Under the pieces are notes generated by a model, which saw only the letters and a list, made by a program, of their open reading frames with translations, was not told where the DNA came from and did no database searches. A stretch of DNA of 64,000 nt from Ficedula albicollis (Eukaryota; Chordata; Aves; Passeriformes; Muscicapidae), in NCBI RefSeq assembly GCF_000247815.1, contig NC_021677.1, forward strand, positions 6,626,922 to 6,690,921, read 5' to 3'. The position numbers and the translations under genes were made by a program. Shown one piece after another: positions 36,001 to 46,453 of this stretch (position 1 is the stretch's first letter; each line of letters opens with the position of its first letter).

Positions 36001-39000
36001 CCAGAGCCTGCAATATACTTATTTCCAAAGTGCTCTCCTACCCTCCAACTGCCAAAAAGGTATTTTTATTGGTCTTGCCCCATATGTCCATCAACTTGAA
36101 ATCCCTCCATGCAACCACAATCAAGCTCCACCTCACTAGGCTGAGCAGCAGTACAAGAAAATTCATAAATATGGACAAGAACAAAAAGAGATGGGACAGA
36201 AAATTGAAAAAAATAAACAGAGTATAGAAAAAACAGCTCTCCAAGCTTCACCCACATAATTTTAGCAGGACATTCTGCTTCCTTTCTGCAATGCCATCCT
36301 TTGATGTAAATTAGGGTGAAATTAAAAAATTCCCTCTTTTTAAATCTTTAACACCCCATGGCCAACTCAGAGGGATTTCTGCCAGGGAAAAGGGCTGGGA
36401 TACCTCACTGACCTGGGACTGTGGGGGGACAGGAGTGATGTTGGCAGAGTGGCTGGAGATGGGCAGGATGTTCAGCTGGTCATCGATCACTAGGCATGTC
36501 TTGCACGAGGCCAGGGACAGAATGAACCTGAGCAGGCAGAGAAAACTCAGTAAAAACACCAGCACCACTCCCTGGTGGTTCATTTGAACTCTCTTCTAAA
36601 CACAGAGCATTTACAGCTACTCTCAGCAGAGTTGCAAGTTCAGCTGCCAAAAAAGGCCTGCTCTGATGCAAACCTGTGGGATGTTTTCCTATCAGGAATA
36701 CCCAACGTTGTTCCTGGTGCCTTTATTGGGCAGAGAGCCCAGACCCTCTGCACTCTGAGTCACTTACCTCTCATTGAACCTCCCCACCACATCCTGGTGA
36801 GCCTCTGTCCTGTACCGAGAGTGAACATCCTGAAAGGAAAAGGAAAGAAAACAGAAAGAAAATGTCAGTCTAGAGAAGGGGCACCAGTGACAGTGACATT
36901 TACAGGGTTGTGTCCCCTTCTTTACCATTCCTGTCTCTCCATTTCCATCCACACCACATCCCAGGCATGATCGACTCTGTTGTGAAACACCTACACCTGC
37001 AGCATTTCTGAAATGCCTGAGTGTAACAAATTCCATCACATATGAATGAAGGAGCATGAAAAATGATGGAAGGAAGATAACAACAGCCCATAAGAAATCA
37101 ATAAATCCCCACTCAGCATCACCTCCAAATAGCTGCTCATAGAGAACAAGCCCACTGTGATGTACATACCATGGTCATTGTATAGAGCTGCTTCAGGGAG
37201 TTCATAGTTCTCAGTAGAATCACCACAATTCCACCACCTTCCACTGTTTCCACAGTTCTCGCCAACAGGTTCGGAGTTAAGGCTTCAAAATCCTGGGGAG
37301 TGAAAAGAACTTCAGAGTTGCCCAGAGTCCAGCAGTACAGCTGGCTCCTACTGAAAGGCACACAAAGCCCAAAAACTTTATTCCTCAAAGTTTAATTCAC
37401 ACTTGAATTTGCACTGTCCTGTTACAACTCCTTCCAACGAGGCCACCTCACCCTCACACAGCTCGTGAGGGATAAGCAAGGCCACCAAAACTGAAGTGAC
37501 AGAAGCAACAAATCCTATTCCTGCAACATTTCAACTGATTATTGTAATGCCATTTTGGGAGCCAAGTAATTCCTCACCTGAAGGACACACATCCCAAATG
37601 TGTTCCCGAGGATCTTGTGGGTTTCGTTGTAGTAGCAGTAGCGGATGTTTGTGGCTGCTATGAACAGCTCGAAGGGATCATCATCCTTGATGTTCAAAGT
37701 TCCACTCTTAATCTTCTTCTGGAGCTGCCTCATCCTCTTCTTCCGGTGGCTGGGCAAAAAAGTCGTACAGGAGATTTCTTGGGAAATGGTTTGAGAAAAG
37801 TGAGTTCAGGCTGAGTCTGAAAGTCAGAGCTCAGTCCTAAATATGACTGAGGTTAAACAGCTGAGGAACCCAAGTTTTGAGGTTAAAGAGGTGAGGGGGA
37901 GTGTGGTCCAGGGCAGCAGAGTCAGTGTTAGAGCTGCAGGAGAAAAACCAGAGGTACTTTCTGCCAGTGTCAACTCTATTATAGTAGCCAAATTTCAGCC
38001 CTGGAAGAGCAGACTTCTCCCAGCTCCTTCAGGAACAAATTTGGCTTCCCCTCACACCCAAATCCCTCAGCCTGCAGCACTGGCTCTCCAGAGAGCAGCA
38101 AGACACTCGGGGGTTCTCTCACCTGCTGAAGCCCAGCTCCTTCTTGTAGCACCACAGCACAGAGGGCCTGGCCTTCACCGTGGCCTTGGACAACATGTGG
38201 TGAAGGATAACGACCTGCCAGAGCACACAACACTCACAAACAGCTCTCAGGGGAACATCAAAAAGCAAAGCGTTTCTCTAAACCTAATTTTACAGCTGTA
38301 TTTCCACTGTGGAGAACAGAGGGATCCCTTGGCATGAAGCAAAGCTGTGTCTGTGCCTTCTCCAGATCTGCAGAACACTGGATTTGACCTCCTGTTTCCT
38401 TAGTTCCCTTCTCTGGCAGAACTAACACTGATAATTCCAGGATATCCACAGTTCCAAGTGTTAGTCTCTTATGGATAATCCCTTCATATGGATTTTCCAC
38501 AGAGTGTTTCAGTGAAAACACTGAACACAACCAGACCTGGGAGATGCCAGAACCCATCAGTAAATAATGCCAACATTTCTGTACTGCCATCTGAGTAACT
38601 AATTCTTTTCCAAGTTGGTTTTTTGAATATACAATTAACTCATTTTATTTGCCCACAAACTGGAGGTAAATGAATTATCAGTTCTACAGCAGTTAGAACA
38701 GAACAGCAGCAGGACTAGTGCAGTGATTGTTCCCCTCTGCTCAGTGCTGGGGAGATCACACCTCAAATCCTGGGCTCAGTTTTGGGCCCCTCACTGCAAG
38801 AAAAACATTGAAGGACTGGAACATGTGCAGGGAAGGGAATGGAGCTGGGGAAGGGTCTGGAGCCCCAGAAGCAACTGAGGGATCTGGGAAAGGGGCTCAG
38901 CCTGGAGAAAAGGGGGGTCGGGGGGACCTTCTGGCTCTGCACAGCTCCCTGACAGGAGGGGGCAGCTAGGTCAGGCTCTGCTCCCAGGTGGAGCTGGGGA

Positions 39001-39980
39001 AGGGTCTGGAGCCCCAGAAGCAACTGAGGGATCTGGGAAAGGGGCTCAGCCTGGAGAAAAGGGGGGTCGGGGGGACCTTCTGGCTCTGCACAGCTCCCTG
39101 ACAGGAGGGGGCAGCTAGGTCAGGCTCTGCTCCCAGGAACAAGGGACAAGAGGAGAGGAAATGGCCTCAGGCTGTGCTAGGGAAGGTTTAGGTTGGATAT
39201 AAAGCAAAATTTCTTCTCTGAGCAGGCTGTCAAGTCCCCATCCCTGTAGGGATTTAAAAGATACGTAGATGCGGCACTTCGGGACGTGGGTGAGCAGCCG
39301 GTTTGCTGGACTCAGTGATCTGGGAGGGCTATTCCACTCCGAACAATTCTGTGACTCTGAGAATTGACTTATCCTAAAACATCATGGGTTTGCCGTGCTA
39401 TTCTTCCCCTCCCCACTCGAAAAATACAATGCCAGAATCTCTGAAGAAAAATGAGTTTATCACTTAATTTCCCGCACACAACTTCACCGAGTAGGTTCAT
39501 CTGCGAGACGACTCAAAGCCCACTACGAGAGAGAAACCATCACAGCTCACGGCAGAACCGAGGGGGAAAACCCTCCAACTGGCCAGAAAATGTAATATCC
39601 TTTACCTCAGTTTCAAAGCCAAACACACGAACTCCAGCCTGTCCTGAGTTTCATTTGATATTCATGCCCTTCCCAGACAGGAGATATCTAAGGGAGGTCT
39701 CAGACACCATTTCCAACCCCTCTGTCGCTGCGAGTTCCCTCTCCCTCAGGCTCCACTGTTCTGCCTGGGGCTGTGAGGGTTTAATTCCTACTGGAGGCAG
39801 AGAGGAGCAGGGGCTGAAGGACTGCGGCAGGCCCGGGTGGGTCTCAGCACCCACAGCCCCGCATGGCGTTACCTGGTCCTTGCCACGGTCGCCCACCACC
39901 ACGAACAGGCTCCGCTGCCGCTCCGCCACGCCGTTCTCGATGAGGACGCGGATGCGGTTGTCCACCTTGCGGCGCTGCAT
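24000..39980 (-). CDS. NAT10: RNA cytidine acetyltransferase NAT10 (28 coding exons, complete)
   Basis: ATP-dependent enzyme of the nucleolus that makes N4-acetylcytidine in 18S rRNA and, with THUMPD1, in tRNA. Joined exons, in transcript order: 39980-39873, 38214-38123, 37749-37578, 37292-37170, 36829-36768, 36527-36413, 35143-35036, 34938-34805, 34439-34346, 33986-33888, 33355-33219, 33130-33006, 32732-32582, 32179-32083, 30691-30575, 30480-30379, 30282-30208, 29725-29609, 29444-29311, 28847-28799, 28350-28257, 28160-28050, 27777-27605, 27499-27380, 26778-26680, 26308-26235, 25128-25045, 24093-24000. All introns are GT-AG and the phases fit. They sum to 3,060 nt, 1,019 residues plus TGA, against 1,025 in human. 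Domains: TmcA-like N-terminal region ~100-200, helicase-like ATPase ~280-490 with GRGKS (K290) and IDEAA (D388-E389), GNAT acetyltransferase ~530-725 with QGMGYGS (G641), tRNA-binding C-terminal part, then a Lys-rich tail. The start MQRRKVDNR aligns with human MHRKKVDNR. No inactivating lesion is seen. Confidence 0.97.
27120..27200 (-). mobile_element. CR1 3'-end fragment in a NAT10 intron
   Basis: GTGGTTTAGGTTGGAAGGGA, CCTTAAAGATCATCCAGTTC and CCCCCTGCCATGGGCA are the reverse complement of the CR1 tail. It sits in the intron between the exons ending 26778 and starting 27380, in the same orientation as NAT10. Confidence 0.85.
29609..30282 (-). CDS. NAT10: NAT10 acetyl-CoA binding exons (GNAT motif)
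   Basis: Two exons, 30282-30208 (residues 613-637, [20 protein letters not shown] then PDYQG) and 29725-29609 (residues 638-676, [17 protein letters not shown]). The QGMGYGS stretch spanning the splice junction is the GNAT pyrophosphate-binding loop. G641, whose change abolishes human NAT10 activity, is kept at the same number. Confidence 0.95.
30735..30840 (-). mobile_element. CR1 fragment in a NAT10 intron
   Basis: ACTCACAGAATACACTGAAT, TGGAAGGGACCCATCAGGAT and CCCAGCTCCTGGCCCTGCAC are CR1 3' text in reverse complement, of a subfamily different from the copy at 27120. It lies just left of the solo LTR. Confidence 0.75.
30869..31372 (+). mobile_element. Solo LTR antisense in a NAT10 intron
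   Basis: About 500 bp with LTR landmarks: TGTAGGGTTAAAATG start at 30869, an AT-rich U3 with small internal repeats (AAGAATCATGAGAAA twice near 31087-31135), a TATA box GGGTATAAAAAC near 31245, AATAAA at 31321-31326 and a U5-like end near CACGCTAAC. It lies in the 1.4-kb intron between the NAT10 exons at 32083 and 30691, opposite to NAT10. No retroviral coding sequence adjoins it. The terminal CA and target-site duplication could not be fixed. Confidence 0.65.
33219..33355 (-). CDS. NAT10: NAT10 exon with the Walker B motif
   Basis: Residues 370-414: [20 protein letters not shown] then [15 protein letters not shown]. The VVIDEAA stretch (D388-E389) is the Mg-ATP-binding Walker B motif of the helicase-like domain. 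Confidence 0.95.
34805..34938 (-). CDS. NAT10: NAT10 exon with the Walker A motif
   Basis: Encodes about residues 261-304, including [25 protein letters not shown] is the ATP-binding P-loop; its lysine is residue 290, the same number as in human NAT10. Confidence 0.96.
38715..39362 (+). mobile_element. CR1 element in NAT10 intron 1 with internal tandem duplication
   Basis: CR1 3' part opposite in direction to NAT10: TTCCCCTCTGCTCAGTGCTG, then CTGGGCTCAGTTTTGGGCCC, TGGAGAAAAGGGGGGTCGGG, the GGTTTAGGTTGGATATAAAG segment and the end AACAATTCTGTGACTCTGAG. A 149-bp block (38841-38989) is repeated directly at 38990-39138 with no difference that I can see. Confidence 0.9.
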
Positions 39981-40112
39981 GGCTGCGGCTCCCGGAGCTC
40001 CTTCCCTGGCCCCGCTGCCGCCGCACCACCTGGGAGCCACGTGGGGCCCGGCGCTGGCGCCGCGCAGCATGGGAGGACCCCGGGGCTGCCCGCGCCGGCC
40101 GCCTGCGCGACA
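39863..40112. promoter_or_regulatory. CpG-rich NAT10 start region (probable CpG-island promoter)
   Basis: GC- and CpG-dense block around the NAT10 start codon (for example CGCTGCCGCTCCGCCACGCC and GCCCGCGCCGGCCGCC), ending sharply near 40110 where AT-rich DNA begins. No TATA box is evident. The transcription start and any non-coding first exon are not resolved. Human NAT10 has a non-coding exon 1, so part of this block may be that exon. Confidence 0.6.
39873..39980 (-). CDS. NAT10: NAT10 first coding exon
   Basis: Residues 1-36, starting [18 protein letters not shown] and ending DRGKDQ before GTAACG. The ATG at 39980 has G at -3 (GCAGCCATGC). An in-frame ATG 30 codons upstream (40070) has a poor context and no match to the family N terminus, so 39980 is chosen. 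Confidence 0.94.
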
Positions 40113-40263
40113 TAATACACATAGATGTCTTTCTAAACATTTCTGTATAAACACACACTTCCCTGTAGATCGAACTTTCAAGCAGAATAATTAAAAGTAG
40201 CTTTGCACGTGGGAAAGGACTCCTGTGCCCAGCCACTTCCCACGATCCCTGCGAGACACAGAG

Positions 40264-40515
40264 TCCTTCCCTTCCCTTCCCTTCCCTTCCCTTCCCTTCC
40301 CTTCCCTTCCCTTCCCTTCCCTTCCCTTCCCTTCCCTTCCCTTCCCTTCCCTTCCCTTCCCTTCCCTTCCCTTCCCTTCCCTTCCCTTCCCTTCCCTTCC
40401 CTTCCCTTCCCTTCCCTTCCCTTCCCTTCCCTTCCCTTCCCTTCCCTTCCCTTCCCTTCCCCTTCCGATCTTCCCTTCCCTTCCCTTCCCTTCCCTTCCC
40501 TTCCCTTCCCTTCCC
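40264..40515. repeat. (TTCCC)n microsatellite upstream of NAT10
   Basis: About 250 bp of TTCCC repeats (roughly 49 units) with one interruption, CCCCTTCCGATC, near 40459-40470. On the NAT10 sense strand it reads GGGAA repeats. Both strands are open through it (LPFPS-type and GREGK-type repeats), which is an artefact of the repeat. Its near end is about 285 bp upstream of the NAT10 start codon. Confidence 0.97.
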
Positions 40516-43500
40516 GGCATAAAGAGCAGGCCTCTGATTTTATAAAGATAATTCCTTTTCCATACCAGCAAACTCTGACTCAGGGTGGCCTTTGCTCCTG
40601 GGGGAGAAAAGAGAAAACAAATATATACCAAAAAGGGCATTTGGAGCCAGTTTCTCCAAGGAAACAAGACTGCATAGAACAAACAGAACACATCCAGAAA
40701 ACAACAAACCTTTAGGATTATTACAGATGCTAAATGAATCCCCAGGAAATATTAGAAATCCTGTTCCTCAGTAAGAGTAGGGAGCTTCTAATATTTCAGC
40801 TCTGCTTTTTAATAAATCCACCAGAGCTGTTTGAGAGTTCTCCATAAAAAATCCCCAGCTGCACAACCATGGAGCAGCACCAAGAAAATGATTTATCAGC
40901 CTGACCTGAAATTCCAGTGAGGTTTCAGAAACATGGAATATTTATTCTCAAACTGACAGTAAAGCTATTCCTAACCTTTCAATACCAAAGTTGAGCCGAG
41001 CTATTTGCATAGATATCTTTATTCTTAGCTTTTAATACTGCCAATTTTTCTTAAACTTGAACATTCAAACAATGAAGTATTTAAAACCAGCTGACAGTGT
41101 AGGAAAAAATGTGTTTAATACCATTGGATGTATTTGGGGTAGTTTTAAAATATAACAAAAATATGATAAAAATACCGAATTAATAATCATAAACGCTGTA
41201 GAACAATTTTTTTTTAGGTCAACCCAGTTAAACCCAGTCACTGAGACAAAAACACCAATGCAACAGAACTTTAGCAAGACAATCCCTTCAGGTATGAAAT
41301 ATTTGCTTCAAAGGGAAGGACATAAAACATTTAAATAGATTTATTTTTCAAGTGTTTACATAAGCAATGGACCAATTTGTTTCCAACGCTGAGTTAAAGA
41401 ACTGCAGACATATATACAGGTATGTTTAAGGCCATCAGAAAATTTAAATCTGACAACAAACTAAAAATTCTCAATACTTATGTGCTAGAAGCATTACTAA
41501 AATTAATTCTAAAACCCAAGAGCTTCAAAAGAGGAAATACATTTTCATGTCATAGAAGTCTAACGAATATTTCCTAAAATTTAGCTTGACACCAAAATTC
41601 CAGGTGTCCTCTTGATCCGCTGCTGGGTATAAATGGGCCAGCAGAGTTGGAACTGAGCTGGTTACACCCTTCTGACTCCTTTATGGGTATTAAAAAGACG
41701 GGAAAAGAATCTGGCTTTTAATACAACTGCAGCAAGAGAAAAAAAATTAATTCATAACCAAATGCCACGTTAGGTTCTAGTTTTCCTAATGCAGTTCTCC
41801 TACATGCTGCTCCAAGTGGCTTTTAGGAAGCGGATTTTGGAAAAAAGATTTCCTGCCCTCCATTAAGGCTGGATCCAGAGAGCCACAAGTTTTAATACCA
41901 TTATATTGAAAAAGCCTCTGAAAGTGGTTAATAGAATAGCACCTCTTCCCTTAGATGAACAGCCTTAGAAAGGAAGGTTCTCATCACACTCTTGCCACTT
42001 CACACCAAAAATACACATTTGAGGGACCCTCCCCACCTCCTTCCCTCTGCAAAAATGTATTGGCCAACAGGAAAATGTTACAGTTTAAGCAATTAGCCCT
42101 CTCCACGACTGTGAGCTGTGCTGACAAAAACAAGGGAATGTTCCCAAAGATCCCTTATTTTGTCAGTCAAAAGCTCCTTCCCTGAAGTTGTGTCACTGAC
42201 TCCACAACAGCCAAGATCAGCCCGAGAGCAATTGAGAGCTCATCTGCATTTTAACAAATTCTGTCATTTCAGGAAAAACACCATTAGAAGGGAGCTGCAC
42301 AGCATTGCAATGCTGAAGCTTCCAGCAAAGCGCCAGACAATAATCATAAATATATTTAAGGCCAGATTTAAACAAGGAAATTGTCCTCTAAGTTCAAGAG
42401 AAGAGTTTTGTGGGTTCTGTTGTTTGGGCTCATTTCCTACTTGCTCTTCAGATATTCTAGTCCATCAGTGAGGGACAGAGACACCTGCACCTTGCCAGCG
42501 TGCAAGTTCACTGGTGCCAGCTCAAGTGATGGGAAACCTTTTGGTCCCATCCATGCTCAGTGCAGATGGAAAATTAGAGAAACAGGCGCCCAGATTTTAG
42601 AAACTAAACCAGTCTCCTTCAGACAGTGACAAAGCTCAGATCCAGCTTGTACGTTGAAGCATCCATGTCAGTACTTTGCAACAGACTTTAACCAAGAAGA
42701 ATTTCACATCAGCAAGAAAGACGGTCTGGATTTCCCAGGACGTGATTGCAGCCTCATGAACAGGGTGGGGGGGAATATCAAGATTCTTCCAATCAACTGG
42801 TTCTGTATCTTGCTCTGCTGGACCACAAATATTTTGCCCTATTTGTTCTTAACCATATGCATTTTAAGAACTTTGTAAATATCATTTACCATCTTTGCAG
42901 TATTTAGCTGCAGTTACAGCCTCTTCAGTACCTTTTCTCTACTCAAATGCCATGTGGGAAAGAGGGAAGCTTGATCCTTTCTCCAAAGACCTGTAACACA
43001 ACCCACCTTCCTAAAAACTTAAGGTTGGCAGGACATTTTGAGGAGACACGTTTTCAGGACACGATGCTCTCCAAGAGTTAAGTCCCAACAGAATTCACTG
43101 CCTCATTAAGTAGCAAGAAGCCAAAAATCCTCACTCTGCCTGATGATTCAGAGATTGCTGTATACAAAAGACAGGATCTGGGAAAGAAAACAGGGGTTAA
43201 GTGAAGTTTAGAACCCTCTCTACAGAAAAATCCCTAAGCTGCACTGGTGAATTGTTTTTAGAAAACAGCCTGTACACAGCAAAAAACACAGTAGAATTCA
43301 GGAGCAGGCTGGCCTCAGGTATAATACAACAGCTCATGATTTCTGGGTAAATTTTCAAGTAAGAGGATGTCTAGGAAGCATCCAAGTTTCCCAGACACAG
43401 TAACAATACATACAAACATCTGAAATACTCGAGGAATTTTTAAATTCCTTTTTCAGGAACCCTTGAATTACAGCCAAGAGGAAGAAAGAGGCTGAAGGCA

Positions 43501-46113
43501 GTTCAGTTTTGAAGAGGCTGAGACACAGCCCTGTCCCACACTCTCCTTCTAGCCACAGGATCAGACCCCAGCTACCAGTGGAATAAACAGCTCATCCCTA
43601 CATCCAGAATAGGCTCAGCACCAGAGCCAGCCCCAAACTACCACAGCTTTGCCTCAACATAAACTTCTGCAAAGTCTTTGCTCTAAATAGGACCTTTTCC
43701 AAAAGAAACGTACCTAGGAGTGCTTGGGGTGTGGAGGGAACTTGATCTAGAGCTAAGCTATGGAGTAAAAATTGAGAGCTCCCCTGAAGAGAAGCAGCGA
43801 GGGCTGTGTGCCACAGGGTGTGACTCAGGTGCTGTTTCAGGACACTTTATTGCACTAGGGGTGGAGATCAAAGGGGCCTGTGCACATTCCCAGCTCTCAT
43901 CTCAGGACTTGTTCCACCTCTCCCTCCATCAGGAAACAGCAGGGCAGCTGCTCTAAAGACCACTGTCATACAAGAGGTTTGCGAACTTGTCTCTCAGTGA
44001 AGAGGCCCAGTGTTTTATTAATAAATTCAAGTTGGAAAAAAACCCCAAACCAACCACCCAAACTCAAGGTGAAATGTTTCAATCCATTCAGGTCTCTTAT
44101 TGAGCATAGTGCACATTTACTGACAAACTACAATTAGTTCCTTAAGGAGCATTTGGTGTGCAATGGAGAAAGCTGAGCAGCTTTTGTTCTACCAAACATT
44201 TAAAAGCTGATGCATGAAGAAAAATAAAATAATTTAAAGAATTCACTGTTTTCCTACATCAGTTCAACATTAAAAGGTTTGTCTTTTTATTTTTTTTTCC
44301 AGTTAAAAAACAGTTGGGACTGTCATCTCAGTAATAGCTTCCTAAAAAAGACACAGAACAGCAACTTCTCACCGGACTGCAGTTTAGGAATGTTCTGGGC
44401 CTTGACTCAAACTGCTGCTTCCAGACATCAGTCCCGTTTCAGGATGCCTGGTGTGGAATATGGTCTTCACAAGCTTATCACTTCCCACAGTGAAAACATT
44501 TTTCATTTGTGCTCTTCACACAGGACATGGAAAAGTGATATCCCACCTATTTGCATGGAGTTCCAGACTGTTTCACAATTAAGTCAAAAGTATCTGACTG
44601 CAAGTTATCAAAGTTCAATTGTGATACAAAGTAGAAATTACCCTCTGAGTGAAAACAACCTTCAGTTTTGTACAGAACAGTTAAACTCCACATAGCTGTT
44701 CCTTAATTTCACCTTTCCACAGGTAGGAATTATTTGATGAGCAATACTTAACATAGAATACAGCACTTTTCTTCTTGCACGTGCTATAGAATGCAACAGA
44801 ACTACCAACACCTCTATGGAGGCAGCTATCAAAATATTCTCCCCACTGCAGAGAGAGTGCATGTGCGCAAAAGGCAGGCACAAGTGATTTTTCCGAAGAT
44901 TATACCACAAGGATGCAGTAAAACTTGAATAAGACTTGGTATTTTCCAGCTCCTAGGCTTATGCCATTTCTTTTATACATTGCTGCCTTGATGAAAGTAA
45001 AAGTCCATCAAAAAGAAAAGTTTCCCAGAAGTCACAGCTAGTAGAATAAAACCAGAAAAAAAGGAGGAGGGTTTACATCTAGTCAGGAAAAAGAGGCTAT
45101 CGGGGAAAAAACAAAGAGAGAAAAAAAACACCTTATGAAATGTCACCCCATCACATTGAATCTTTTTCAGCCGTTGAAAACCAGTGTTCCAGGATACAAT
45201 TTTTATAAACATGTTTTATTTATCTTGCTTATACCATTAGAACTGTAACTGCTGGCTGTCATTTCCCTGAAAAGGGGAAATCAATTCAAATACAGACTGG
45301 TGCTTTTCAAAAGATAGCAATTGGAAGGGCAGCAGCAGCGGGCGTTTGAGATTTCTTAAAACCTTCAAGGCTGCAGGAAAGACAAAAGGACATGTGACCA
45401 AAAGTGTTATGATTATCCATTAGGGATTTCCATCAGTACCGGCATCAGTTATTTAGGTGATAATACAGCAAGGTCAAGAATTAGTGACAGACAATGTGCA
45501 AGTCATAAGGAATGATAGAGAATACCAATCCTTACAAAAGTCATTGCTATCAAAGAAACTTAAGTGTTTCAAAGAGATATCTAAATACTTCACATCAAAT
45601 ACACAGTGGCCATCCAGATTATAGCTCAGGATTTGTTGCAAAAATTTTGTCCAAGTGCCAAATCAAAGTTTTTGTTTTTCACCATGTCTCCTAAAAAAAA
45701 ATAATTACACAGTTACATCAGCAGTTATGCAAGCGCTCTTAAATCCTTAGCCACAGGAATCAGGTGATGAGGAATGCTGCAGCTAAGGGTGCCTCTTCTT
45801 TGTCACAAACTGCCTCTAAGCCCACCTGTCTATTCAGGGCAAATGCATCACTACACATATCTTGAACTGCTCAGTGCTTCGATTTAATAAGAAAAAGCTG
45901 AAATGCAGTTGTTCTACCAAGCCACACTTCATCTTTTCCATCCTTTCATGGGAACATTTAAGTTTTGTCAACCACAGTAAATCTTTATGGATTTGCAGAT
46001 TTTATCTGAATTTTGTTAAATCACTTTTTAATGTCAGAAGTGAGTCTTTGCTTTTTCCTGCCACTGCAGTTAACCATGGAGATTGGATCACCCTGAAAAT
46101 TGCCTTTTTTTGC
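40516..46113. other. NAT10-CAPRIN1 intergenic region, possibly long CAPRIN1 3' UTR
   Basis: AT-rich 5.6 kb with no recognisable coding exon. Several AATAAA signals occur on the minus strand (plus-strand TTTATT, for example near 45220, 44286, 43842 and 41343), so longer CAPRIN1 3' UTR forms could end here. Without transcripts I cannot place their end. Confidence 0.4.
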
Positions 46114-46119
46114 TTTATT
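46114..46119 (-). terminator. CAPRIN1: Candidate proximal poly(A) signal of CAPRIN1
   Basis: AATAAA on the minus strand (GCTAAGAATAAAGCAAAAAA), 270 bp after the CAPRIN1 stop. The position suits a short 3' UTR form; use is unproven. Confidence 0.4.
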
Positions 46120-46388
46120 CTTAGCAAGGGTGAGGAATCTGAATCTCATGTGCAAGGCTCAAGATGATGCTTAGGACAGAACATGCAGAGTAAACGTTGT
46201 TTCGTTCCTTTCAATATCCAGGGAATATAAAGCTGGCAACTGTAGTCCTGTCATTATGGGTAATGAAAACAGTCCCTTTACAACAAACTTCCTGTAAGGG
46301 AGAACAAATAGATAATAACTCTTCTGGTAACATGTATTGTACACTGGCCAGCGTGTTTTTGGCGTTGAATGGAATCCTGTGAATGTGT

Positions 46389-46453
46389 TTAATTCACTTG
46401 CTGAGCGTTCATCTGAGGCATCCCTCTGTTTGGTCTGGGGGGCCCTCCACGAC
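46389..46453 (-). CDS. CAPRIN1: CAPRIN1 last coding exon
   Basis: Encodes GRGGPPRPNRGMPQMNAQQV then N and TAA (46391-46389). It completes the C-terminal RGG region. Acceptor TTTTCTAG. Confidence 0.95.

Noticed and set aside
39451..40194. 247-codon plus-strand frame over the NAT10 start
   Set aside because: It is antisense to NAT10 exon 1 in GC-rich DNA, with no recognisable domain.
40191..40715. Long SLPFPSLPFP (plus) and GREGKGREGK (minus) frames
   Set aside because: Both are read-outs of the (TTCCC)n microsatellite.
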